From positions 1 to 7,889 of the forward strand of contig JAISSG010000095.1 in assembly GCA_031273185.1 (NCBI GenBank): a stretch of 7,889 bases of DNA, written 5' to 3'. Below the pieces are notes generated by a model. That model saw only the letters and a program-made list of their open reading frames with translations. It did not search any database and was not told the DNA's origin. Position numbers and translations under genes: made by a program. How positions within the stretch are numbered: position 1 is the stretch's first letter; every line of letters begins with the position of its first letter. The stretch comes from Treponema sp. GTDB taxonomy: Bacteria > Spirochaetota > Spirochaetia > Treponematales > Breznakiellaceae. This document shows positions 1 through 7,152 of this stretch, in pieces.

Positions 1-1
1 G

Positions 2-22
2 GTGTTTTTGGGGAAATTTTGA
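2..22 (+). CDS. possible last codons of an upstream tail gene (partial)
   Basis: The frame beginning at base 2 is open from the window edge and stops at TGA 20-22, giving only a few residues ending LGKF. In Mu-, P2- and lambda-like tails the gene just before the tape measure is a tail-assembly chaperone, so this may be the end of one. The assignment rests only on position. The other two forward frames are also open at the window edge, so the true reading frame of the upstream gene is not certain. Confidence 0.25.
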   Translation: MFLGKF

Positions 23-39
23 CTTTTCAGCTTGTTTCC

Positions 40-45
40 AAGGAG
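40..45 (+). promoter_or_regulatory. Shine-Dalgarno AAGGAG for the tape measure gene
   Basis: AAGGAG lies five bases before an ATG at 51 and eleven before an ATG at 57, ideal or workable spacing. Both ATGs are in the frame that stops at TAA 144-146. They are not in the frame of the tape measure, whose first usable codon is GTG 68, 22 bases from this site. The site therefore points to a start at 51 that the sequence as given does not connect to the long protein. Confidence 0.6.
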
Positions 46-67
46 CTAAAATGTTCATGCGTTTGTC

Positions 68-2104
68 GTGGCCAACAAAGCCTTCTCCGGGGTCGCCGGA
101 ACATTGGCAACGCTCGGCGTCGGCATTGGAACCGCTGCGCTGGTAAAAGGCGGCATCGATTACCAAAACGCCGTTGTCAGGATTGCCACAAACGCCGGGG
201 TATATGGCCGCGAGGTAAATGAATTCGGCAGGCGGCTGCTACAGATTGCGTATGATGCCAAGGTTCCGCACCAGGAATTAATTGCCTTCGCCAATACAGC
301 GTCGGAATGCGCTATTGGGCTTGAAGACATAACAGGCAACATGCCGTTCATGGCCGATGTTATCCAGGCGCTTGGAATCAGCGGGGAGGAAGCCGGGCAG
401 CTTTTTACAACCCTTTTCAAGCGCGGCGTTGACGCGGACGCGTTAAAAGAAAAGCTGAACAACCTCGCGGAAATCGGCAACCGCCTGGGCGACATGGGCA
501 TTACCCAGTTCGCAAAATTCCTGCCATCATTGGGCGAGACAAGCGGCGGCGCGCTTGGCAATATAGAAGACCTGTATGTCGCCCTTAACATGCTCGCAAA
601 AGGAACAAACAAGCCCCAGCAGGCATTGCAGCAATACCAGTCCGCGATGAATGATTTTGCGAAATCCGATACAAGGGACGCTATACGCCGATTCATGGAT
701 GGTTTTGATGTTCTTAACGAGGACACCGGGGAGTTAAAAAGTTTTGCCGAAATAATGGAAACACTTTCAAAATTTGGCGAGCAGACCGGCACAACCGCCT
801 ATTTTGACAAGATGTTTGGTTTAAGCGATTCCACCATAAAGGCCCTGAAGCAGTACAATAATTATTACCAGGAAACAATAGAGAAAGTCGGCGAGCTGGG
901 CGACACTTCAAACGCAGTAGCCAAACGCGCCGAACAGAACGCCGGGACAATCGAGGCAAGCCTTACCAGGCTGAAAAGCGCGGCATCCGATTTAGCAAGC
1001 TCAACGCTGATAAAGCCGGTTGAAAAACTTGCCGACTTGCTGAACCAGCATCCGAGGGGGATGGAATACGCTGTTTACGGGCTGGCAGTGGCCATGGGCA
1101 CGCTTGCCGTTATGAAAGCGTTTACAACGGTGGTTTCTTTTATCGGGAACCTTAAAACGCTGAAAGACGGCGGCGGGGTGGCCGGGGGGCTTGCCGGGGG
1201 CGGCGCGGGGATCCCGGTGCACGTCACCAACTGGGGCGGGGCGGCGGGATCGACGATGATGCCCGGAATAGGAAATGGCGGATCTACTCCCGGACTCGGA
1301 AATGCCGGAGGCGCAAAGCCGGGCAGCTTGCCGGGCGCTCCGAACATCAGCCTGTTCGCAAAAGCAGCCGGTCTTGGCCTTGCTACAGGGGTTGCGACCG
1401 CCTTTGTCGAGATTCCTAAAATGAAAAGAGAACTTGACGCGATAAAACAGAATGGGAGTTTGACTGAAAAAGAGCGCGGCAGAGCCAAAGGCGGCGCGAT
1501 TGGGGGCACATCCGGCGGCATTGCCGGCGCGACTGGCGGGGCCGTCGCCGGAACTCTGTTAGGCGCAATAGCGGCAAGCGCGATAGCGGGAACAGCCATC
1601 GGTACTGCGGTACCCGGACTCGGTAACATTGCGGGGCTTTTGATTGGGGCGAGTGTCGGCGCAGCCGGATACTACTTCGGCGGCAAAGCGGGGCGGGCTA
1701 TTGGAGCGGGTATCGGCGGGGCCGTCGCGGGAGATGACGAAGACGCTGCCCGCTCTCCGGGCATCTCCCTAACCAATGCACATCGCCGCACTGGCGGTCG
1801 TCGCCATCAAGTGGACGATTTAATCGTAACTCCCTCCGGCGAGTTCAGCACCCACCCGGACGATTACATTTTCGCCATGAAAAACCCCGCATCGCTGGTC
1901 AACAACGAAATTCACAACGAGGTACGCACGGTTCAATTCATGCCGCAGGCAACGCCCCCGGTGGTCGTTGAAGGGGAGATTGAATTAAAAAGCGAGCTTG
2001 TTATTGACGACAAAGGCTACCGGCTCCGGCAGCAGGTCGGCAAAAACACCACCCCCTATAAATTCGCCGTGGGAAGCGCGGGAAACGCGAGGCTTATACA
2101 ATGA
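68..2104 (+). CDS. phage tail tape measure protein (TP901/Mu gp42-like)
   Basis: Sets tail length by acting as a ruler inside the tube during assembly and leaves the tail at DNA injection. At 678 residues it is close to the size of the Mu tape measure, suggesting a tail of roughly similar length. Residues about 25-330 resemble the conserved TP901-type region and end in a helical stretch (AGTIEASLTRLKSAASDLAS, about 292-311). A hydrophobic segment follows at about 334-361, then a Gly/Pro-rich linker to about 425. Residues 474-555 are a Gly/Ala-rich hydrophobic block with GxxxG-type spacing, like a glycine zipper. The C-terminus holds a tail-like motif, DDLIVTPSGEFSTHPDDYIF (583-602). The GTG at 68 is the first possible start in frame (in-frame TAA at 47-49) but lacks a well-placed Shine-Dalgarno; a few N-terminal residues may be missing. 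It overlaps the next gene by ATGA. Confidence 0.87.
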   Translation: MANKAFSGVAGTLATLGVGIGTAALVKGGIDYQNAVVRIATNAGVYGREVNEFGRRLLQIAYDAKVPHQELIAFANTASECAIGLEDITGNMPFMADVIQALGISGEEAGQLFTTLFKRGVDADALKEKLNNLAEIGNRLGDMGITQFAKFLPSLGETSGGALGNIEDLYVALNMLAKGTNKPQQALQQYQSAMNDFAKSDTRDAIRRFMDGFDVLNEDTGELKSFAEIMETLSKFGEQTGTTAYFDKMFGLSDSTIKALKQYNNYYQETIEKVGELGDTSNAVAKRAEQNAGTIEASLTRLKSAASDLASSTLIKPVEKLADLLNQHPRGMEYAVYGLAVAMGTLAVMKAFTTVVSFIGNLKTLKDGGGVAGGLAGGGAGIPVHVTNWGGAAGSTMMPGIGNGGSTPGLGNAGGAKPGSLPGAPNISLFAKAAGLGLATGVATAFVEIPKMKRELDAIKQNGSLTEKERGRAKGGAIGGTSGGIAGATGGAVAGTLLGAIAASAIAGTAIGTAVPGLGNIAGLLIGASVGAAGYYFGGKAGRAIGAGIGGAVAGDDEDAARSPGISLTNAHRRTGGRRHQVDDLIVTPSGEFSTHPDDYIFAMKNPASLVNNEIHNEVRTVQFMPQATPPVVVEGEIELKSELVIDDKGYRLRQQVGKNTTPYKFAVGSAGNARLIQ

Positions 2105-3438
2105 GCGCCGATGATGCAATAAGCGCCAAGCCGCGATTCGACGCGTCCCTGCCCGCGCCTTACAAAGAAAACTGGCGGGAAGCCTGCCGCGCCGATGCCA
2201 GCGAAAGCCCCCGCTTGGCAAGCTACCAGGCCCCGGGCGGGGAGGCAATCCCCTTCATACAAAAAAGTTTCCGTTTTTCAGGCGGCCAGTCAAGGGACAC
2301 GGCGGAATACCCTTTCGGCGGCCTGTGGTCAAACGAATACCTCAACGAGAAACCGCAGAGCCTCGCCGTGGACGGATTCCTGCGCGGCCCCGCCTACATC
2401 GCGCAGCGCAACAAGCTGATAGAGGCGCTGCGCGTCCCAACCGATGACGATAAGCCCGGCTATATTGATTTACCGTTCTGGGGCAGGTTCCCGGTTGTGG
2501 TAAACGACAGCTATGAAATATCCGAAGCCGCCGACGAGCAGGGGCAGTGCGCGGTTTCAATATCGTTCACCCGCGCAGGGGCCAGCTTCAATGATCGCAT
2601 GGATGAGACGCATCTTCCTTCGGTGCAATTGGATAGCACGATGGCGAAACTAGAAGCCGCCGCTATCGATGACTTTGAAACCAAGCTGTCCAAAGGCCGC
2701 ATGGCCCTTGGACAGCTTATGGCGGGGTTCGGCCATATTAAAAACACGCTTATAAGCATCCTGGGCAGGGTACAGGGAGCGCAGGCGATTCTTAACGGGA
2801 TAACCAATGAAGCCCTGGGCATTGCGAATCTCGTCAGCCGGGGAATCCGCGCCCCCCGTGAATATGCCCAGGCTCTTTTTAACGCCGGGAATTCAATCGC
2901 CGGAGGTGTTTCTGGGATAAAAAACAGCATCGCGCTGCATGGCCGAGAAAACAGCGGGAACAGGGCCTCGCCTTCATTGCCAGCCCCGGACAATGAAAAA
3001 AACGTTGCGGTTTTGTTTTTGTCAGAAAGTTCTTTTTCCTTGCCTATCGAAACGGCTACCGCCAGCCAGGAGAACACGAGAACCGCCCTTGAAAACTTGT
3101 ACCGGACAGTGGCTTTCCTGGCTTCGGCCAGAATCATCGCAGGCATGGATTCCCTTGCCTACAAAAAAGCGGAAGGGTATTGGCGGCTTCTTAAAAAACT
3201 GGAGGAAAGCATTGACCGGGAAAACCCCGCCGTATATGCCGCCATTCAGGACGTGCGCATCGCGTTGTCGCAGGATCTGTCAAGGCGGGAATTAAGCAGG
3301 GAAATGATCCGCAAAATTTCTATCGCAGCCCCGCTGCTATACCTGGCCCATTACCTCGGCTGCGATGAGGATAAAATCAGGAGACTCAACGGCATCGCCG
3401 ATTCTTTTGTGGTCGAGGGGGACGTGATTTATGTCTAG
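2101..3438 (+). CDS. Mu gpN-like tail/baseplate protein, 'DNA circularisation' N-terminal domain
   Basis: A baseplate hub or tail-tube-terminating protein of the Mu gpN family, which carries the domain named DNA_circ_N. The name comes from an old proposal; the genomic position argues for a structural role. Residues about 39-163 show the family pattern: ASYQAPGGEAIPF, then SGGQSRDTAEYPFGG, a strand ending in AVDGFLRGPAYIAQRNKLIEAL, and a closing strand, CAVSISFTRAGASF. Residues 175-280 are helical. A less conserved, polar insert lies at about 280-330. The end, PLLYLAHYLGCDEDKIRRLN...VVEGDVIYV (411-445), looks like the LysM-like tail of this family, found also in P2 gpX-type proteins. The ATG overlaps the tape measure stop (ATGA), with GAGG at 2089-2092 as Shine-Dalgarno, and the gene overlaps the next by eight bases. 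Confidence 0.85.
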   Translation: MSADDAISAKPRFDASLPAPYKENWREACRADASESPRLASYQAPGGEAIPFIQKSFRFSGGQSRDTAEYPFGGLWSNEYLNEKPQSLAVDGFLRGPAYIAQRNKLIEALRVPTDDDKPGYIDLPFWGRFPVVVNDSYEISEAADEQGQCAVSISFTRAGASFNDRMDETHLPSVQLDSTMAKLEAAAIDDFETKLSKGRMALGQLMAGFGHIKNTLISILGRVQGAQAILNGITNEALGIANLVSRGIRAPREYAQALFNAGNSIAGGVSGIKNSIALHGRENSGNRASPSLPAPDNEKNVAVLFLSESSFSLPIETATASQENTRTALENLYRTVAFLASARIIAGMDSLAYKKAEGYWRLLKKLEESIDRENPAVYAAIQDVRIALSQDLSRRELSREMIRKISIAAPLLYLAHYLGCDEDKIRRLNGIADSFVVEGDVIYV

Positions 3439-4450
3439 GATTGTCGTGAAAAACGCCACAAGCGGCAGGGAGCTTCTCTGGCGGCATATCAAGATCAAGA
3501 AATCCCTTGACGATATTTGCCATACCCTGGAACTGGAAATCCCCGCGAGCGAGCGTGCCAAGGTAGGCAAGCACGACAGAATCACCGTGCGCTATGTGAA
3601 TTCGATTGTGCGAGAGCCGCACGGGCTGGTTACTACCGTCCTGGTTGATGAAATTACCGCCAGCGCGGATGCCGCAAAGCACAGCATTATGGTTATAGGC
3701 CGCAGCCCGGCGCGGGATATTATCGATTCAACATGGACAGATGCGCGTACAGGAATGACTCTCTTTGGATTTACTGAGTATATTGCGGGCAAGTTTGGCA
3801 TTGAATGTACCAATATCCCTACCAACCGGGGTGATCCTACAGCCGAAGTGCCATATTTTTCATGGCAGAACGAAAGCCCCTGGATGAAGATTATCACCGA
3901 AGCGGACAGCCAGGGCTTTATCCTTACCTCTAATGAAAAGGGAGGCTTGTACATTTGGCAGCCTGAAGGCGCGGTACGGGAAGCAGAAAAGTTTTACCTC
4001 ACCGAAGGGCAAAACGTAAAAACAATCGAATGGAAAGCAAACGGAGCCGAGCAGTACCACGAGTATATTGTAAGCGCCGGGGGCAGGGAGGAAAGAATAC
4101 TAGATGATACCTGCAATAATAACCGCATTTTGACCATCGACCTTACAAACCCCATCATCGACCCGGTAAAGCTCCGGCGCAGGGCGGAAACAGAGATGCG
4201 CCGCAGGAGGGAAGACCGCGTGACCGTGGCCGTCCCCGGCTGGGGCCTCACGGACGCGCAGATCCAAAAAAACCTGGGGACGAACCTTAGCGGGAAAGAA
4301 ATTTTCTGGGTCCCGAATTTACTAATCCCTGTTAGTATGCCCTCGCTGGGCCTTGATGATAAACTTTTGATAGCCGAGGTCGAGCAGGAGGCAAGCGCGG
4401 AAACCATGAGCAGCACAATAACCCTGGTGGATCGGGAGGCGTATTCATGA
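3431..4450 (+). CDS. baseplate hub protein, Mu gp44/gpP-like
   Basis: Central hub of the baseplate, equivalent to T4 gp27 and P2 gpD; in Mu gp44 it is a trimer that joins the tail tube to the spike. The 339-residue length fits the family. The N-terminal strand region includes the hub signature GRSPARDIIDSTW (90-102), followed by a helix, TLFGFTEYIAGKFGIE (110-125). A second domain contains WQNESPWMKIITEADSQGF (145-163). The basic helix RRRAETEMRRRREDRV (249-264) leads into VPGW and a closing region, FWVPNLLIPVSMPSLGLDDK (292-311) and LLIAEVEQ, which are typical of the C-terminal part. The ATG at 3431 has GAGGGG at 3415-3420 and lies inside the end of the gpN-like gene. The stop overlaps the next start as ATGA. 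Confidence 0.88.
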   Translation: MSRIVVKNATSGRELLWRHIKIKKSLDDICHTLELEIPASERAKVGKHDRITVRYVNSIVREPHGLVTTVLVDEITASADAAKHSIMVIGRSPARDIIDSTWTDARTGMTLFGFTEYIAGKFGIECTNIPTNRGDPTAEVPYFSWQNESPWMKIITEADSQGFILTSNEKGGLYIWQPEGAVREAEKFYLTEGQNVKTIEWKANGAEQYHEYIVSAGGREERILDDTCNNNRILTIDLTNPIIDPVKLRRRAETEMRRRREDRVTVAVPGWGLTDAQIQKNLGTNLSGKEIFWVPNLLIPVSMPSLGLDDKLLIAEVEQEASAETMSSTITLVDREAYS

Positions 4451-5013
4451 TTGACCAGATCAGGGAGCTGGGCGCGAAGCTGCGCAATCTGTTTGCCATT
4501 GGCGAGTTGCAGAAACGCTGCGATGACGGCAGGATACAGGTTAAAACTCATAACAATAAAGTTGTTGAAAAGAAAGAAGCCTTTCCCTACGGTTTTTTCG
4601 CCAAGGCGAAAAGCGGCACGGCTTTTGTATTCTGCCAGGGCGGGAATCTGGACGGCTTTGAGGTTTTCCCGGTACAGCCGGGCGACGACATTACGCCGCC
4701 GGAGCTTGAGGAGGGCGATGCCGCGCTGTACACGCAAAGCGGCGGCTGGGTAATAGCGCGGGAGAACGGGACGGTAGAGCTTTTCGGGGCAGACGCCGGG
4801 GGCGTGGTCAAGGCCGCAGAGCTGAAAACCCAGCTTGGTAAACTGGCGGCGCGTGTTGACGGAATCATAGATGCTTTAAGTAATTCGCAGACCGCCGCCC
4901 AGGATGGCGGGGCGGCTTACAAGGCGCAAGTTGCAGCGGCGCTGGCGGCCCTGGCAGACAAAGAGGATTTTTCCGACATAGAAAGCGAGAAGGTGTTGCA
5001 TGGAACAGGATAA
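4447..5013 (+). CDS. baseplate spike protein, Mu gp45-like (baseplate assembly protein V family)
   Basis: The central spike that sits under the hub and is thought to puncture the outer membrane. Residues 1-25 form a helix, then an OB-fold-like part (about 28-115) includes EAFPYGFFAKAKSGTAFVFC (44-63), a GG turn, PPELEEGDAALYTQSGGWVI (84-103) and ENGTVELFG, all in the family order. In Mu gp45 and P2 gpV the C-terminus is a beta-helical needle with a metal-binding HxH apex. Here residues about 122-172 are Ala/Lys-rich and look helical, no HxH is present, and the chain ends DFSDIESEKVLHGTG, a tail I associate with gp45-like proteins of Mu-like prophages outside Proteobacteria (recollection). The start ATG at 4447 has GGGAGG at 4434-4439. 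The end overlaps gp46 by 14 bases. Confidence 0.82.
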   Translation: MIDQIRELGAKLRNLFAIGELQKRCDDGRIQVKTHNNKVVEKKEAFPYGFFAKAKSGTAFVFCQGGNLDGFEVFPVQPGDDITPPELEEGDAALYTQSGGWVIARENGTVELFGADAGGVVKAAELKTQLGKLAARVDGIIDALSNSQTAAQDGGAAYKAQVAAALAALADKEDFSDIESEKVLHGTG

Positions 5014-5341
5014 CAAACCAATAGCCGTTGAAAACTGGGCCGACATCCGGGAGCTTGCCCGCATGAGCATCGGCACGGACAAGGGGACATGGCAGGCCGA
5101 TCCTGATTTCGGAAGCGAACTCTGGCTCCTGAAAAAAACAGGGAAGGTGGACGGCCAGACGGCGGGAGTTCTGGAGCGGATGATCCGGGAATCCCTGCAA
5201 TGGCTTATAGAGGACAAACTGGCAGATACCGTTAGTTGCGCGGCGGAACGGAACGGCAAAAACCGGATTGACTATCGCGTAACGGTCACCCGGCCAGACG
5301 GCTCATTGGTAACGGTCGAGGAGGCGTGGGGTGTCGTTTAA
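5000..5341 (+). CDS. GP46 family baseplate protein (gp25/W-like wedge)
   Basis: A small baseplate wedge protein of the Mu gp46 family, functionally equivalent to T4 gp25 and P2 gpW, which start sheath assembly at the baseplate. The 113 residues include the family core MSIGTDKGTWQADPDFGSEL (22-41) followed by WLLKK, then a helix, LERMIRESLQWLIEDKLAD, and a closing strand, IDYRVTVTRPDGS. The ATG at 5000 has AGAAGG at 4988-4993 and starts inside the end of the spike gene. The stop overlaps the baseplate J gene by 11 bases. Confidence 0.87.
   Translation: MEQDNKPIAVENWADIRELARMSIGTDKGTWQADPDFGSELWLLKKTGKVDGQTAGVLERMIRESLQWLIEDKLADTVSCAAERNGKNRIDYRVTVTRPDGSLVTVEEAWGVV
5318..5324 (+). promoter_or_regulatory. 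Shine-Dalgarno GAGGAGG deciding a GTG start
   Basis: GAGGAGG lies six bases before GTG 5331, fixing this GTG as the start of the baseplate J gene. It lies inside the coding sequence of the gp46-like gene, so translation of the two is probably coupled. Confidence 0.75.
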
Positions 5342-6401
5342 GCGGGATTCCCTGGCGGTTCTGCATGATCGCATATACGCGAATTACACCAGCCATTTCC
5401 GGCCCCTGGATAAAACGCCACGGCAAAACCTCCTCAAAGTTTTCGCTTCTGTGGACGCAGGAATCTATCACCAGCTATTAGGCGACCTTGATTTCCTTGC
5501 AAAGCAGATATTCCCCGATACCGCCGAGGGGGAATATCTGCGGGAGCACTGGTCAAGCAGGGTCGCTCCCCTTTACGCCATCGCCGCATCCGGCGAAGCG
5601 ACGATGAGCGGAACCGCCGGCAAGCCGATCCCCTCCGGCGTGGTTTTTCAGGCCGCTTCCGGGGAGCGGTATTACCTGGCAAACGCTTGCCGGCTGGACG
5701 GCAGCGGCCAGGCCATTGTTACCGTGAAAGCCGAAAGCCCCGGCCAGCAGGGGAACCTGGCAGCCGGGGAAAAGCTGGAAATTATTTCAGCGCTGCTGGC
5801 AGGGATAGATTCGGAGGCCGTGGCAAGCGGCAGCGGCATTGTTGGCGGCGCCGACGCGGAGACCGACGAGGAGTACCTGGCACGGGTGCTTGCCGCTCTG
5901 CGTAACCCCGCCCGCTACGGCAAGCCCGGCGATTTCGCGTTATGGGCCAAGGATGCGAGCCCCGAAGTCAGCGCGGCATGGGAATTCAGGAATTTCGGCG
6001 TTTTCGGCGCGGTACTGGTGCAGGTTATAAAAGGGAACCAGATTGGCGGCGTTCATCCGGTGAACAATCTGGCGGAAGTGCGAAATTATATAACCAATGT
6101 CGCGCCGCCCGTTCTTTTTGAAGTACGGACGCCAGACATCAAAATAATCAATCCATCAGCATCACTGCCTATTCAGGAAGACACGCAGGCTAATAGGGAA
6201 CTGGCGGAAAGACGTATGCGCTCCTATATGCAGGCGGCGGCAAAGCCCGGCGTACAGATAACGGCGGGGGCTTTGCGCCTGGCTGCCATTGACGGGGCGG
6301 CGATCACCGATGCTGCGGTCAAGCTGGGCGGCGATGCAGCCGGAATCGTCGCAGCTACAATTCTCGAATACCCGTATATCGGGGAGGTAACATGGGAATA
6401 G
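5331..6401 (+). CDS. baseplate J family protein, Mu gp47-like
   Basis: A main wedge protein of the baseplate (family Baseplate_J, like P2 gpJ and T4 gp6), which links hub, gp46 and gp48. The 356-residue length is usual. Family signatures appear in order: FPDTAEGEYLREHW (61-74), GTAGKPIPSGVVF (94-106), AESPGQQGNLAAGEKLEI (134-151), then the hallmark GGADAETDEEYLARVLAAL (172-190), and the domain beginning ARYGKPGDFALWAKDASPEV (194-213). The C-terminal part contains a predicted helix, NRELAERRMRSYMQAAAKPG (288-307), before a final domain that ends in EVTWE. The GTG start has a strong Shine-Dalgarno inside the previous gene, and the gene overlaps the gp48-like gene by ten bases. Confidence 0.9.
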   Translation: MSFKRDSLAVLHDRIYANYTSHFRPLDKTPRQNLLKVFASVDAGIYHQLLGDLDFLAKQIFPDTAEGEYLREHWSSRVAPLYAIAASGEATMSGTAGKPIPSGVVFQAASGERYYLANACRLDGSGQAIVTVKAESPGQQGNLAAGEKLEIISALLAGIDSEAVASGSGIVGGADAETDEEYLARVLAALRNPARYGKPGDFALWAKDASPEVSAAWEFRNFGVFGAVLVQVIKGNQIGGVHPVNNLAEVRNYITNVAPPVLFEVRTPDIKIINPSASLPIQEDTQANRELAERRMRSYMQAAAKPGVQITAGALRLAAIDGAAITDAAVKLGGDAAGIVAATILEYPYIGEVTWE

Positions 6402-6949
6402 CGGCAGCGCCCAGGGCGCGGTATGAAAACGCCATAAGAAAACTTTTTCCCCAAGGGGAATACTGGGAAAAGCAATTCGCCGATCCTGGGAGCGACGCGT
6501 CCCTTTTCGTGGAAGCAAAGGCCGCCGAATTAAAAAGATTCCGGGAGCGGATGGGCGCGCTGCTGGACGAAGGCAAGCCGGAAAGCGCGACGGGATTGGT
6601 TTCCGGCTGGGAGCGCGTCCTCTTGGACGGCGTATTTCCAAGCCTTGGCATAGGCGAGCGGCGGCTCCAGCTTGGATCAAAAAACGGTTTGATTCCAAAC
6701 CGCGCCGGGTTGCAAAAAACAGCGGCGATATTCGGCCTGGATATCCAAGGCATAACCATTCCCTTCCGCCCGGCGTTTTTCGGCCACGCCTGCTTCGGGG
6801 CGGATCGCCTGGCAAGCCCTGCGGCCTTCTCGGTTTTGCTTGTTTGCGCGTCCCGGCCAAAAGAGGAAATGAGGGATGACTTTGAGGCCCAGATAATATC
6901 AAGGCTCTTATCAAATTATATCGTTTATTTTATATATGGAGGCGACTGA
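6392..6949 (+). CDS. gp48-like baseplate/tail protein (DUF2313, YmfQ family)
   Basis: Mu gp48 relatives (YmfQ/DUF2313) complete the baseplate and are thought to connect wedge to fibre, as P2 gpI does. The 185 residues show the family pattern: RYENAIRKLFPQGEYW (10-25), a helix, EAKAAELKRFRERMGALLDE (42-61), then SATGLVSGWERVLLDG (66-81), which matches the conserved 'TA...L..WE' site. The second half has a GHACFGADRLASP segment and ends YIVYFIYGGD. Bases 6911-6938, coding that end, are distinctly AT-rich compared with the rest. The ATG at 6392 follows GGGGAGGT at 6381-6388, and its TGA shares one base with the next ATG (TGATG). Confidence 0.83.
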   Translation: MGIAAAPRARYENAIRKLFPQGEYWEKQFADPGSDASLFVEAKAAELKRFRERMGALLDEGKPESATGLVSGWERVLLDGVFPSLGIGERRLQLGSKNGLIPNRAGLQKTAAIFGLDIQGITIPFRPAFFGHACFGADRLASPAAFSVLLVCASRPKEEMRDDFEAQIISRLLSNYIVYFIYGGD

Positions 6950-7152
6950 TGGCTGGCATGCATCCTGACAATGAAACTATCAATATTTTCGGCCAGGACG
7001 TATCCTGGCCAGGGGTGGATCCTGAAACAGGGAAATTTACCAACGGGGATTTTACAGACCCGCTCAAGCGACCGTCTTTTATCCCGGCTGAAACCGTCAA
7101 CCTGGTTTTAGACAACATAGCCAATCTTATCGCCAGCCTTGGGGGCACCTAA
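6949..7152 (+). CDS. tail fibre, N-terminal part (67 codons, frame ends at TAA)
   Basis: Short reading frame with GGAGG at 6938-6942, six bases before the ATG. It has an Asp/Pro-rich start including TINIFGQDVSWPGVDPETGK and GDFTDPLKRPSFIPAETVNL, then a helix, LDNIANLIASLG. It could be a free-standing small protein. I read it instead as the attachment end of the tail fibre, because the text runs on smoothly in the +1 frame (PNNSGTDQLSLAL) exactly where this frame stops, after a run of five G at 7141-7145. Its place after the gp48-like gene is the fibre position in Mu-type operons. The N-terminus of such fibres normally binds the baseplate. Confidence 0.65.
   Translation: MAGMHPDNETINIFGQDVSWPGVDPETGKFTNGDFTDPLKRPSFIPAETVNLVLDNIANLIASLGGT

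Noticed and set aside
19..222. 67-codon frame on the + strand overlapping the tape measure start
   Set aside because: The Arg/Cys-rich product is a frame shadow of the tape measure. It would only matter as the -1 extension of an upstream chaperone, which is treated as a weak finding.
1075..1629. Long proline/alanine-rich reading frame on the - strand
   Set aside because: It is the reverse reading of the Gly-rich part of the tape measure; composition follows from that and there is no start signal.
3994..4737. 247-codon reading frame on the - strand
   Set aside because: Lies opposite the hub and spike genes, with no family resemblance.
6162..6914. 250-codon reading frame on the - strand
   Set aside because: It lies opposite the baseplate J and gp48-like genes, both well recognised, and has an arginine/proline-rich composition typical of an antisense shadow.
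6911..6938. AT-rich stretch before the tail fibre as a possible promoter
   Set aside because: No convincing -35/-10 pair at proper spacing; the bases code the end of the gp48-like protein and the operon appears to be one transcript.
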